64,000 bases of DNA. Origin: Nonomuraea jiangxiensis. GTDB taxonomy: Bacteria; Actinomycetota; Actinomycetes; Streptosporangiales; Streptosporangiaceae. The stretch is taken from NCBI RefSeq assembly GCF_900099965.1, contig NZ_FNDJ01000027.1:89428-153427 (forward strand), in the 5' to 3' direction. A model generated the notes under the pieces. That model searched no databases. It was not told where the DNA came from and was given only the letters and a program-made list of their open reading frames with translations. Positions 19,716-27,407 of the stretch are shown here, one piece after another; positions within the stretch are counted from its first letter, which is position 1; the number at the start of each line of letters is the position of its first letter. The position numbers were made by a program, and so were the translations under genes.

Positions 19716-20510
19716 ATGATTGCGATTCTGGGCACGGGCAAGATGGGAGAGGCCCTGCTGTCCGGGCTGCTGCGTGCCGGGTTCGAGCCGCACGAGATCA
19801 TGGCGACCACCCGGCGGGCCGAGCGGGCGCAGGCGCTGCGCGAGGCCTACGGCGTACGCACCGTCACCAACTCCGAGGCCGCCAAGACGGCCGACACGCT
19901 GATCCTTGCGGTCAAGCCGCAGGACATGGCCGCGCTCCTGGCCGAGATCGCTCCTTACGTGCCCGCCGACCGCCTGGTGATCACGGCGGCGGCCGGCATC
20001 ACGACCTCGTTCGTGGAGCAGCGGCTGGGCTCGGAGGTCCCCGTGGTGCGGGTGATGTCCAACACGCCGATCAGGTTCGACGAGGCCATGAGCGTGATCT
20101 CGGCGGGTGCGCACGCGGGCGAGGAGCACCTCCAGCGCACCGAGGGGCTGCTCAGCCCGGTGGGCAAGGTGCTGCGCATCCCCGAGTCCCAGCAGGACGC
20201 CGCCACGGCGCTGTCCGGCAGCGGGCCGGCCTACTTCTTCTACCTGGTGGAGGCCATGGTGGACGCGGGCATCCTGCTCGGCATGCCGCGGGCGGCGGCG
20301 CTCGACATGGTCACCCAGTCCATCGTGGGGGCCGCCGTGATGCTGCGCGACTCGGGCGAGCACCCGGTGATCCTGCGCGAGGCCGTCACCTCACCCGGCG
20401 GCACGACGATCGCGGCCATCGCGGAGCTGGAGCGGCACAGCGTACGCGCGGCGTTCCTGGCCGCCATCGAAGCCGCCCGCGACCGCGGCCGCCAACTCGC
20501 CTCCGGCTAA
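19716..20510 (+). CDS. proC: Pyrroline-5-carboxylate reductase
   Basis: A 264-residue NAD(P)H enzyme for the last step of proline biosynthesis. The N-terminal Rossmann motif is ILGTGKMGEALLSG; the middle has AVKPQDMAALL and VVRVMSNTP; the C-terminal dimerisation domain contains the signature ALSGSGPAYFFYLVEAMVDAG and TSPGGTTIAAIAELE. The ATG has no Shine-Dalgarno but lies six bases after TAAGCT. It is the last gene before a repeat-containing convergent intergenic region. Confidence 0.95.
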   Translation: MIAILGTGKMGEALLSGLLRAGFEPHEIMATTRRAERAQALREAYGVRTVTNSEAAKTADTLILAVKPQDMAALLAEIAPYVPADRLVITAAAGITTSFVEQRLGSEVPVVRVMSNTPIRFDEAMSVISAGAHAGEEHLQRTEGLLSPVGKVLRIPESQQDAATALSGSGPAYFFYLVEAMVDAGILLGMPRAAALDMVTQSIVGAAVMLRDSGEHPVILREAVTSPGGTTIAAIAELERHSVRAAFLAAIEAARDRGRQLASG

Positions 20511-20594
20511 CCCGAAAAGGGCTTCCAGCCGAACCGCCAGCCGAGGGACTTCGGGCGGATCCCGCACCCCGTCGTCGCCCTACGCGCCGGGTGA

Positions 20595-20880
20595 TGCGGC
20601 TGGGCGCGGCCTCCAGGAGGTAGGCGGATCGGGCATGGGCTTCTCACGAGGTGGGCGGGCACGCACAGCCTTCACGAGGTGGGCGGGCGGATGTGGTTTC
20701 CAGGAGGTGGGCGAGCAGGCACGGGTTTCACGAGGTGGCTGGGCGGGCGAGGACTCGCGGAGGTGGGCGGCGGGGCGCGGCTTTCACGAGGTAGGCGGGC
20801 AAGGGTTACGAGGTGGGCCGGGAGGTGCGGGGTTCAGGAGGTGGGGGTGGGGCGTGCGGGCTTCGGAGGGTGGCGTGGGA
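20595..20880. repeat. Degenerate G-rich intergenic tandem repeats
   Basis: About ten imperfect units of 24-30 bp share the core TTCACGAGGTGGGCGGGC (variants TCCAGGAGGTGGGCG and CGCGGAGGTGGGCGG). They fill most of the 423-bp gap between proC and the ABC permease. The strand is strongly G-rich in the + direction, and the short frames across it have no conserved character, so I read it as non-coding repeat DNA. Not CRISPR: the units are too diverged and lack constant spacers. Confidence 0.75.
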
Positions 20881-20885
20881 TGCCG

Positions 20886-20915
20886 ATCACCCCGGCGGAG
20901 GTCCGCTGGGGTGAT
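20886..20915. terminator. Terminator at the end of the repeat array
   Basis: ATCACCCC (20886-20893) pairs with GGGGTGAT (20908-20915); the inner GGCGGA/TCCGCT extends the stem with one mismatch. It separates the convergent proC and ABC permease genes. Confidence 0.7.
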
Positions 20916-20933
20916 GGGTCGGGCGTGCGGGGC

Positions 20934-21674
20934 TCAGGCGTCGCGGCGCTGTAGTAGCACGGCCCCTGCCACCATGGCCACCGCGACCCAGGCGAGGTAG
21001 ACCCCGAAGCCGCTCACCGGGCCCAGGAAGTCGTTGGCCCTGCCGGTCACGATCAGCTGGCCCGCGTTGGTGGTGAAGTAGGCGTTCACGGCCTTGCCCC
21101 ACTCGCCGGGGAGCTGGTAGGTCAGCGGGGGCAGCACCAGCATCAGGGCGATGGCCGACACGAGCGCGCCCGGCGTGTGCCTGATGAGTGTGCCCAGTCC
21201 CAACCCGAACAGCCCGCAGGCGGTCAGGTAGGCGCTGCATCCCATCGTGGACCACACCAGTTGGCCCAGATCGACCGACGGTGGCTGGGAGATCGCCAGG
21301 CCGACGCCGATCGACCCGGCCGCCGCGACCGCGCAGACGACCAGCGAGACGATCGTGAACACCACGATCTTGCCGATCAGCAGCCTCATGCGCGTGGGCA
21401 CGGCCATGAGCGAGGTGCGGATGCTCCCGGTGCGATATTCGCTGGAGATCACCAGCACGCCCAGGGCGGCCATGGACAGCGAGGCGAACATCGACCCCAT
21501 CAGGCTCGTCGCTATCGCCTCACCGCCCGGGATCGGCCCGTCTGCCTGGCTCTTGACCGAGGCGCTCAGGAGCGCGGACAGGCCCAGCATCAGCACGGCG
21601 GTGGCGGCCAGCGTCCACACCGTGGAGCGCACCGAGCGGATCTTGGTCCATTCGGACCTGAGGATGTGCGTCAT
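20934..21674 (-). CDS. ABC transporter permease (ABC-2 type)
   Basis: A 246-residue integral membrane protein with about six hydrophobic helices, beginning MTHILRSEWTKIRSVRST, the usual start of the small ABC-2/NatB-like permeases that pair with single ATPases in actinobacteria. The ATG overlaps the ATPase stop by 4 bp (ATGA). The pair lies downstream of a histidine kinase and response regulator on the same strand, so it probably exports a membrane-active compound or lipid in response to the sensed signal. Substrate unknown. Confidence 0.85.
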   Translation of the reverse strand: MTHILRSEWTKIRSVRSTVWTLAATAVLMLGLSALLSASVKSQADGPIPGGEAIATSLMGSMFASLSMAALGVLVISSEYRTGSIRTSLMAVPTRMRLLIGKIVVFTIVSLVVCAVAAAGSIGVGLAISQPPSVDLGQLVWSTMGCSAYLTACGLFGLGLGTLIRHTPGALVSAIALMLVLPPLTYQLPGEWGKAVNAYFTTNAGQLIVTGRANDFLGPVSGFGVYLAWVAVAMVAGAVLLQRRDA

Positions 21675-22561
21675 GACGTGAACTCCAGGCTGTCCTTGGT
21701 CAGCTCCATGTAGGCCGCTTCGAGGGAGGGCCGCACGAACGTCAGCTCCTCCAGCGGGATCCCGGACCGCGCGGTGAGGGCGCCGATCTCCAGCGTGCTC
21801 ATGGCGGTCACCCGCAGGTGGTCGGCGTGCAGCTCGCCCACCTTGACCAGCTCGGCGACCTCGGCGAGGCGGGGCGAGCGCACGCGTACGTAGCCCTGCG
21901 AGCTGCGCCCGATGAACTCCGACACGCTCGTCTCGGCGATCAGCCGGCCCTTGCCGATCACCACCAGCCGGTCGGCGGTCTGCGCCATCTCGCTCATCAG
22001 GTGGCTGGAGACGAACACCGCCCGCCCCTCGGCCGCCAGCTTGCGCATGAGCGTGCGGATCCACAGGATCCCGTCGGGATCGAGCCCGTTGACCGGCTCG
22101 TCGAACAGCAGGATCTCCGGATCGCCGAGCAGCGCGGCGGCGATGCCCAGCCGCTGTGACATGCCCAGCGAGAACCCGCCGATCCGGCGCCCGGCCACCT
22201 CGCTCAGCCCCACGACCTCCAGGACCTCCGCCACCCTGCCGGCGGGGATGGCGTTGCTCTGCGCGATGGCCAGCAGGTGGTTGCGGGCACTGCGCCCGCC
22301 GTGCACGGCCTTGGCGTCCAGCAGCGCGCCCACCTTCCGCAGCGGCCGGCGCCACTCCCGGTAGGGCTTGCCGTCAACCGCCACCGACCCGCCGGACGGC
22401 TGGTCGAGGCCGAGGATCATGCGCATGGTCGTGGACTTGCCGGCGCCGTTGGGGCCGAGGAACCCGGTCACGTGACCGGGCTCGACGTCGAATGACAGGT
22501 CCGCCACGGCGAGGGTGCCGCCGTAGCGTTTGCTCAGGTTGGTGGCTCGGATGGCGGTCAT
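21671..22561 (-). CDS. ABC transporter ATP-binding protein
   Basis: A 296-residue ATPase subunit: Walker A GPNGAGKST (residues 36-44), signature FSLGMSQR, Walker B EILLFDEP, switch His in VFVSSHLMSEM. The C-terminal extension of about 80 residues is typical of drug or bacitracin-type exporters of the CcmA/NatA class. It is coupled to the permease by an ATGA overlap and lies 80 bp after the response regulator. The likely role is ATP-driven export with the permease. Confidence 0.9.
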   Translation of the reverse strand: MTAIRATNLSKRYGGTLAVADLSFDVEPGHVTGFLGPNGAGKSTTMRMILGLDQPSGGSVAVDGKPYREWRRPLRKVGALLDAKAVHGGRSARNHLLAIAQSNAIPAGRVAEVLEVVGLSEVAGRRIGGFSLGMSQRLGIAAALLGDPEILLFDEPVNGLDPDGILWIRTLMRKLAAEGRAVFVSSHLMSEMAQTADRLVVIGKGRLIAETSVSEFIGRSSQGYVRVRSPRLAEVAELVKVGELHADHLRVTAMSTLEIGALTARSGIPLEELTFVRPSLEAAYMELTKDSLEFTS

Positions 22562-22641
22562 GGACCCAGCGTGCCGTCGCGGGGCCGCGATGTCGTCATG
22601 CCCTGGGTTGGTTCTCGGGGCGGGTCGGTAGGACCCTGGTC

Positions 22642-23310
22642 CTACTCACCGGGGCGGATGAGGGCGGCCTCGTACGCGACGATCACCGCCTGCGCGCGGT
22701 CCCTGACACCGATCTTGGCGAACAGGCTCGTCACGTGGTTCTTGACGGTGGAGGGGGAGACCGACAGGTCGGAGGCGATCTCCGGGTTGGACCGGCCGCG
22801 GGCGATCAGTACGAGGATCTCCCGCTCGCGCTCGGTCAGCCCGGTCAGCTCGACCGGGACCTGCCTGGGACGCGACGGGCGGACGAAGGTGCCGATCAAC
22901 CGGGTCAGCAGGCGTGGCGCCACGGCCGACTCGCCGCGGTGCACCACGCGTACGCCCTCGATCAGCTCCTCGGGGGAGACGTCCTTGGGCAGGAAGCCGT
23001 CGGCGCCCGCGCGCAGGGCGGCGACCACGTTCTCGTCCAGGTCGAACGTGCTCAGCGCGAGCACCCGCACCTGAGGCAGCTCCGACGTGATCAGCGCGGT
23101 GGCGCCGACCCCGTCGAGACCCGGCATGTGCAGGTCCATCAGCACCACGTCCGGCTTGAGCCGCCTGCTCAGCTCCACGGCCTGCTCGCCGTCGGAGGCC
23201 TCGCCCACCACGGCGAGGTCCGGCTGGGCGTCGAGCATCAGCTTGAACCCCTTGCGCACCAGCTCGTGGTCGTCGACGAGGAGAACCCTGATCCGCTCTT
23301 GGAAGGTCAT
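22642..23310 (-). CDS. NarL/LuxR-type response regulator
   Basis: A 222-residue two-domain regulator. The receiver domain has VDDHE at its start and phosphoacceptor Asp59 (VVLMDLHMPG); the C-terminal LuxR helix-turn-helix (LTEREREILVLIARGRSNPEIASD... STVKNHV) binds DNA. The ATG overlaps the kinase stop by 4 bp, so the two are made together. It probably activates the downstream ABC genes. Family members are phosphorylated by DesK-type kinases such as the one upstream. Confidence 0.93.
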   Translation of the reverse strand: MTFQERIRVLLVDDHELVRKGFKLMLDAQPDLAVVGEASDGEQAVELSRRLKPDVVLMDLHMPGLDGVGATALITSELPQVRVLALSTFDLDENVVAALRAGADGFLPKDVSPEELIEGVRVVHRGESAVAPRLLTRLIGTFVRPSRPRQVPVELTGLTEREREILVLIARGRSNPEIASDLSVSPSTVKNHVTSLFAKIGVRDRAQAVIVAYEAALIRPGE

Positions 23311-24461
23311 GTCTGCTCCAGGGGGAGACGGGCGTGCACGCGGAAACCTCCTTCGGGGCGGGGGCCTGTGGACAGCTGGCCGCCGCACAGCGCGACCCGC
23401 TCGGCCATGCCGCCCAGCCCGAATCCCGGCGCGCCCCCGCCTTTCGCGCCGCCGATCCCGCCCGAGTCCTTGGCCAGGCCGTCGTCGATCACCTCGACCT
23501 CCACGGCCGCAGGCTCGTACGTCAGCAGGACGTTCGCCCTGGCGCTGAGCGCGTGCTTGCGGGTGTTGGTGAGCGCCTCCTGCACGATCCGGTAGACGGC
23601 GTGGTCCACGGCCGTCGGCAGTGCGACGGGCTCCCCGGTGACCGACAGGTGGGCGGGCAGGCCGGCGGACCCGGCCTCCTTGATCAGCTCGGGCAGGCGG
23701 TCGGCGCCCACCCCCGTCGCGGCGTCGGGCCCCTCGTTGCCGTCGGCCCTCAGCACGTCGAGCAGGTGGCGCATCTCCGACATCGCCTGGCGGGCGGTCT
23801 GCTCGGCGCTCTCCAGCGCGTTCCTGGTGATCTCCTGCTCCGGCGGGAGCGTGGCGCGGGCGCCGCCGACCAGGGCGTTGATCACGGTGATGTGGTGGGC
23901 GACCACGTCGTGCAGCTCCCTGGCGATGCGCCGCCGCTCGGTGCGGACCGCGTCGTCGGCGGCCTCGCGCCGGCCGCGCTCGTCGAGTTCGGCGCGGAGC
24001 TGGACGATCTGGCCCAGCCCCACGGGGACGCCGACCAGGAACAGGGTCGCCACCCACGCGGCCTGCCCGGGATCGCGCCACACCATCACAGCCGCGTAGA
24101 CCGCGTACGCGCCCGCCGAGGCGATCACGGCCGTACGGCCGGAGGTGTAGCGGCCGAGGCTGTAGAGCGCGATGAGCGAGTGCACGTTGGAGCCCGTGAC
24201 GATCCCCGTGACCACGCCCACGGCGTCGACCGCGGCCACCAGCGCCGCCGTGAGGACCGGCCGGCCGCGCCGCATGAGCAGGCACGCCATGCCCGCCAGG
24301 TAGACCGCCCCGCCCTTCGCGTCCGAGGGGTCGCCCAGGAGGAGCATCATGGGGACCCCGACGATCGCCGGGAAGGCGAGCACGACCACGAGCGTCGTGT
24401 CGAAGACCTTGGGACGTCTGAAATAGCGGACGATCTTGAGGAGGGTTCGCGCCGGGCGCAC
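23307..24461 (-). CDS. Sensor histidine kinase (HisKA_3 / DesK-like)
   Basis: A 384-residue kinase: an N-terminal membrane domain with about five hydrophobic helices and no large extracellular domain (so it senses within or near the membrane), the phosphoacceptor segment RRIARELHDVVAHH (His about 184), and a HATPase_c domain (LTNTRKHA, VEVIDDGLAKDS, GGMAERV). I chose GTG 24461: on the minus strand TAGGGT ends six bases upstream, fitting a leaderless start. The TTG at 24467 would add two residues. First gene of a kinase-regulator-ABC operon. Confidence 0.9.
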   Translation of the reverse strand: MRPARTLLKIVRYFRRPKVFDTTLVVVLAFPAIVGVPMMLLLGDPSDAKGGAVYLAGMACLLMRRGRPVLTAALVAAVDAVGVVTGIVTGSNVHSLIALYSLGRYTSGRTAVIASAGAYAVYAAVMVWRDPGQAAWVATLFLVGVPVGLGQIVQLRAELDERGRREAADDAVRTERRRIARELHDVVAHHITVINALVGGARATLPPEQEITRNALESAEQTARQAMSEMRHLLDVLRADGNEGPDAATGVGADRLPELIKEAGSAGLPAHLSVTGEPVALPTAVDHAVYRIVQEALTNTRKHALSARANVLLTYEPAAVEVEVIDDGLAKDSGGIGGAKGGGAPGFGLGGMAERVALCGGQLSTGPRPEGGFRVHARLPLEQT

Positions 24462-24467
24462 GCTCAA

Positions 24468-24473
24468 ACCCTA
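24468..24473 (-). promoter_or_regulatory. -10 hexamer TAGGGT of the kinase operon
   Basis: TAGGGT on the minus strand, six bases upstream of the GTG at 24461; no Shine-Dalgarno visible. Confidence 0.5.
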
Positions 24474-24633
24474 AGCCACCGGCGTTCCAGGGATGCCGAT
24501 CGGTTTTGCCGCCTTCCGACCAGGGCTATAAGGAGGTGTCTGCGCTGCTGTAACGTCGGCGCAGGGAGCGAGCCCGACACACCGAGCGGTGAGCGACCAT
24601 CAGGCGGGCTAGGGATCAGGCGAAGGAGTTTGC

Positions 24634-25797
24634 ATGGGCCGGTCGGCGCGGGTGATCTGGGACGACGCCCTCATCTCCTACGATTTCGGTCCCGGCCATC
24701 CCCTCGCCCCCATCCGGGTGGAGCTGACCATGGCGCTCGCCCGTGACCTCGGCGTGCTCGACAAGGTCGAGGTGGCCGGCTGCGAGCCCGCGACCGACGC
24801 CGAGCTGGCCATGGTCCATGAGCGGGGCTACATCGAGGCCGTCAAGCGGGTGTCCGCCACTGGCCGGCCCGATCTCGAAGCCGGGCTCGGCACCTCGGAC
24901 AATCCCGCGTTCCAGGGGGTGCACGAGGCCTCCGCGCTGATCGCCGGGGCCTCGCTGGCCGCCGCCCGCGCGGTCTGGGAGGGCACCGCCGAGCACGCGG
25001 TCAACGTCGCAGGCGGGCTGCACCACGCCATGCCGGCGCTGGCCAGCGGCTTCTGCGTCTACAACGATCCCGCGCTGGCCATCGCGTGGCTGCTGGCCCA
25101 GGGCGCCGGCCGCGTCGCGTACGTGGACGTGGACGTGCACCACGGCGACGGCGTCCAGACGGTCTTCTACGACGACCCCCGCGTGCTGACGATCAGCCTG
25201 CACGAGAGCCCGCGCACGCTGTTCCCCGGCACCGGGTTCCCGGAGGAGACCGGCGCCGAGGGCACGTCGGTCAACGTGGCGCTCCCGGCCGGCTGTGGCG
25301 ACTCCGGCTGGCTGCGGGCCTTCGACGCGGTCGTGCCGCCGCTGCTGCGCGAGTTCCGGCCGGAGATTTTGGTCACCCAGCACGGCTGCGACAGCCACGC
25401 CCTCGACCCGCTGGCCAACCTGATGCTCAGCGTGGACGGCCAGCGGACCGCATATGCCGCCCTGCACCGCCTGGCCCACGAGACGGCGGGCGGCCGGTGG
25501 ATCGCGACCGGGGGCGGCGGTTACGAGCTGGTGCAGGTGGTGCCGCGGGCGTGGACCCACCTCATCGCCGAGGTGGCGGGTCATCCCGTCGATCCATCCA
25601 CTCCCACGGGTCAAGAGTGGCGCCGTTTGGTCAGGGACCGTACAGGAGAAGCTCCACCCCTTACCATGACAGATGGGCGAAATCCGGAATTTCATCCGTT
25701 CTCAGATGGTTATGACCCAGCGGACCCCATAGACCGTTCGGTGCTGGCTACGCGAAATGCGGTGTTTCCCCTGCACGGCCTTGACCCGATGCCCTAA
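24634..25797 (+). CDS. acuC: Acetoin-utilisation-type protein AcuC (zinc-dependent class I deacetylase fold)
   Basis: A 387-residue member of the histone-deacetylase/AcuC family, which removes acetyl groups from lysines, classically from acetyl-CoA synthetase. Motifs: GHPLAPIRVE at the N-terminus, GGLHHAM (active-site His pair), YVDVDVHHGDGVQ (zinc ligands Asp and His), LVTQHGCDSHALDPLANL (third ligand Asp) and the catalytic Tyr in GGGGYELVQVV. AAGGAG five bases before the ATG gives a good ribosome site. A phosphatase-like gene follows 15 bp later. Confidence 0.92.
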   Translation: MGRSARVIWDDALISYDFGPGHPLAPIRVELTMALARDLGVLDKVEVAGCEPATDAELAMVHERGYIEAVKRVSATGRPDLEAGLGTSDNPAFQGVHEASALIAGASLAAARAVWEGTAEHAVNVAGGLHHAMPALASGFCVYNDPALAIAWLLAQGAGRVAYVDVDVHHGDGVQTVFYDDPRVLTISLHESPRTLFPGTGFPEETGAEGTSVNVALPAGCGDSGWLRAFDAVVPPLLREFRPEILVTQHGCDSHALDPLANLMLSVDGQRTAYAALHRLAHETAGGRWIATGGGGYELVQVVPRAWTHLIAEVAGHPVDPSTPTGQEWRRLVRDRTGEAPPLTMTDGRNPEFHPFSDGYDPADPIDRSVLATRNAVFPLHGLDPMP

Positions 25798-25812
25798 CGA
25801 GAAAGAGAACTT

Positions 25813-26595
25813 GTGCTCAGCCGCGACGACCTTCGCGAGCATCTCGTATACACGCGTATAGCGGGCGATGTCGCGACCCCACGCGAGAACAATCTCGACC
25901 ACTACAGTTCGCTGGCCAACGGCGATCCCTACTACATGCTGGGCCTGACCTACGACCAGCCATGGCCGTACCGGGACGTCCTGGCGCTGATGGCCAAGTC
26001 CGCGGGCGTGATCTCCGACCCCGGCCACCGCTGGGGCCAGGACACCATCGACCCCGACCTGACGATCGACGCGATCGACGCGATGGCCGAGCGCATCGCC
26101 TCGGTGCTGTCACGGGACAACCCGCGGGTGCTGTTCGCCACCGGGCACCCGACCGGCCTGCTCGCCATCCACATGCCGCTGGCCCGGCTCTGCGCCGAGC
26201 GCGGCGCGCTGCTGGTGACGCCGGGCGAGGGCTGGACGTACGCCGGGTCGAGCTTCGGCCGGCCGCGCGGGATCCGCTACATGGAGAGCGTGGCGATGCT
26301 CGACGACCGCGGCGGCTTCGTGCACACCCACGACGCGGCCCCGATGCGGCACATGCTCGGCGAGCTGGACGGGGAGAAGCCGGACCTGGTGATCGCCGAC
26401 CACGGCTGGGCGGGAGCGGCCGCGGAGGCCGGAGTGCCGACCGTGGCGTTCGCCGACAGCAACGACCCCGGGCTCTTCGTCGGCGAGGCGGAGGGAAAAA
26501 TTGACGTGGTCGTACCACTTGACGACAACGTGCTACCGCGCTATTACGCACCGTTGACGGAGCGGCTTGTCACTCAGGTCACACGAGCCCTTTGA
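25813..26595 (+). CDS. Conserved actinobacterial phosphatase-like protein
   Basis: A 260-residue protein of a family conserved next to acuC and the small BldC-like gene in sporulating actinobacteria and usually annotated as a phosphatase. It starts MLSRDDLREHLVYTRIAGDVATPRENN, has FATGHPTGLLAIHMPLARL with a His, and ends DVVVPLDDNVLPRYYAPL. The fold looks alpha/beta; I cannot assign catalytic residues with certainty. It follows acuC closely, so the two may be co-transcribed. Confidence 0.65.
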   Translation: MLSRDDLREHLVYTRIAGDVATPRENNLDHYSSLANGDPYYMLGLTYDQPWPYRDVLALMAKSAGVISDPGHRWGQDTIDPDLTIDAIDAMAERIASVLSRDNPRVLFATGHPTGLLAIHMPLARLCAERGALLVTPGEGWTYAGSSFGRPRGIRYMESVAMLDDRGGFVHTHDAAPMRHMLGELDGEKPDLVIADHGWAGAAAEAGVPTVAFADSNDPGLFVGEAEGKIDVVVPLDDNVLPRYYAPLTERLVTQVTRAL

Positions 26596-26843
26596 GTTCG
26601 ATTCGGTCCTCCCCATACCGTCTTTTCGCGCCTGCATTCCAAGGGGCTCGCTGTCCCTTTGCCAACTTTTGATGGGGCTCCGGAGACTCTTATGTGTGGC
26701 AGCTTGGACGGTTCCAACGTCCAGGCAAGGTGCTCAAACAGGCTGCTGGCCAGCGATTTCGCTGGTTCGGCTGACAGGTGGCTCCGTCAACTGAGAAAAT
26801 AGGGGGTTTGCGCACTCGGAGTCCCGACTTACGCTGACGGCAG

Positions 26844-26894
26844 TACACGTGCGTGAGCAATGGCACCAGTGGGGATAACCCGGATACACGTGCG
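26844..26894. repeat. Direct repeat TACACGTGCG x2 upstream of the BldC-like gene
   Basis: TACACGTGCG occurs at 26844-26853 and again at 26885-26894, 41 bp apart, immediately upstream of the small DNA-binding gene at 26908. A possible promoter (TTGCGC 26808-26813, 16 bp, TACGCT 26830-26835) lies just upstream. BldC-type proteins bind direct repeats, so autoregulation is a reasonable guess. The rest of the 312-bp gap 26596-26907 shows nothing I can support. Confidence 0.4.
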
Positions 26895-26907
26895 GAAGAG
26901 GCGTCCG

Positions 26908-27111
26908 ATGGGTGCAGGCGAAAGACCTCTCAGTGAGGTGAAGTTCCTGACCGTGGCGGAAGTGGCCACGGTCATGAGGGTGTCCAAGATGACGGTGTAC
27001 CGGCTCGTCCACTCTGGCGAGCTCCCGGCCATCCGAGTAGGCCGGTCGTTCAGGGTGCCTGAGCAGGCGGTACACGACTATCTTCGGGAGGCCTACATCG
27101 AGGCAGGTTGA
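26908..27111 (+). CDS. BldC-like/excisionase-fold DNA-binding protein
   Basis: A 67-residue protein that is almost entirely one MerR/excisionase-type winged helix-turn-helix: FLTVAEVATVMRVSKMTVYRLVHSGELPAIRVGRSFRVPEQAVHDYL. It is highly conserved across actinobacteria in this same place, between the phosphatase-like gene and bS22. GGAAGAGG six bases upstream fixes the ATG at 26908; a longer start at 26860 lacks such a site and adds residues not seen in relatives. Its targets are unknown. Confidence 0.88.
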   Translation: MGAGERPLSEVKFLTVAEVATVMRVSKMTVYRLVHSGELPAIRVGRSFRVPEQAVHDYLREAYIEAG

Positions 27112-27153
27112 AGTAGCGGCATGAAAGATCGTGTCGTGAATGCTGTCGCGGGA

Positions 27154-27185
27154 GAAGCCCGGTCGCCGCGACGCGACCGGGCTTC
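27154..27185. terminator. Terminator after the BldC-like gene
   Basis: A perfect 13-bp inverted repeat (GAAGCCCGGTCGC at 27154-27166, complement at 27173-27185) with a 6-nt loop. Downstream, TAGTCT at 27222 may be the -10 of the bS22 transcript. Confidence 0.8.
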
Positions 27186-27284
27186 GACCCCCCTATGGGG
27201 CGATCTACCGTCGATCGCCGGTAGTCTGTGAGCCGGTGTGCGCTCGCACTCCGGTTCAGTCTTGTTTGAATACCTGGGGGTCCC

Positions 27285-27383
27285 GTGGGCTCTGTGATCA
27301 AGAAGCGCCGCAAGCGGATGGCTAAGAAGAAGCACCGCAAGCTGCTCAAGAAGACGCGCATCCAGCGGCGTAACAAAAAGTAA
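27285..27383 (+). CDS. Small ribosomal protein bS22 (AURKAIP1/COX24 domain)
   Basis: A 32-residue, very basic peptide (MGSVIKKRRKRMAKKKHRKL then LKKTRIQRRNKK) matching the actinobacterial 30S protein bS22, described from mycobacterial ribosome structures. It starts at GTG 27285 with GGGGG upstream and stops at TAA 27383. Too short for ordinary gene callers. It precedes the epimerase gene by 24 bp and may share its transcript. Confidence 0.9.
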   Translation: MGSVIKKRRKRMAKKKHRKLLKKTRIQRRNKK

Positions 27384-27407
27384 CCTACGCAGCTGTGAGG
27401 CGCGCTG

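Noticed and set aside
20595..20880. G-rich repeats as a CRISPR array or coding sequence
   Set aside because: Units are diverged and vary in length, with no constant spacer; the frames across it have no conserved features.
20934..22355. A long frame joining the ABC permease with an upstream stretch
   Set aside because: The upstream part is the out-of-frame shadow of the ATPase gene; the permease clearly starts at ATG 21674, coupled by ATGA.
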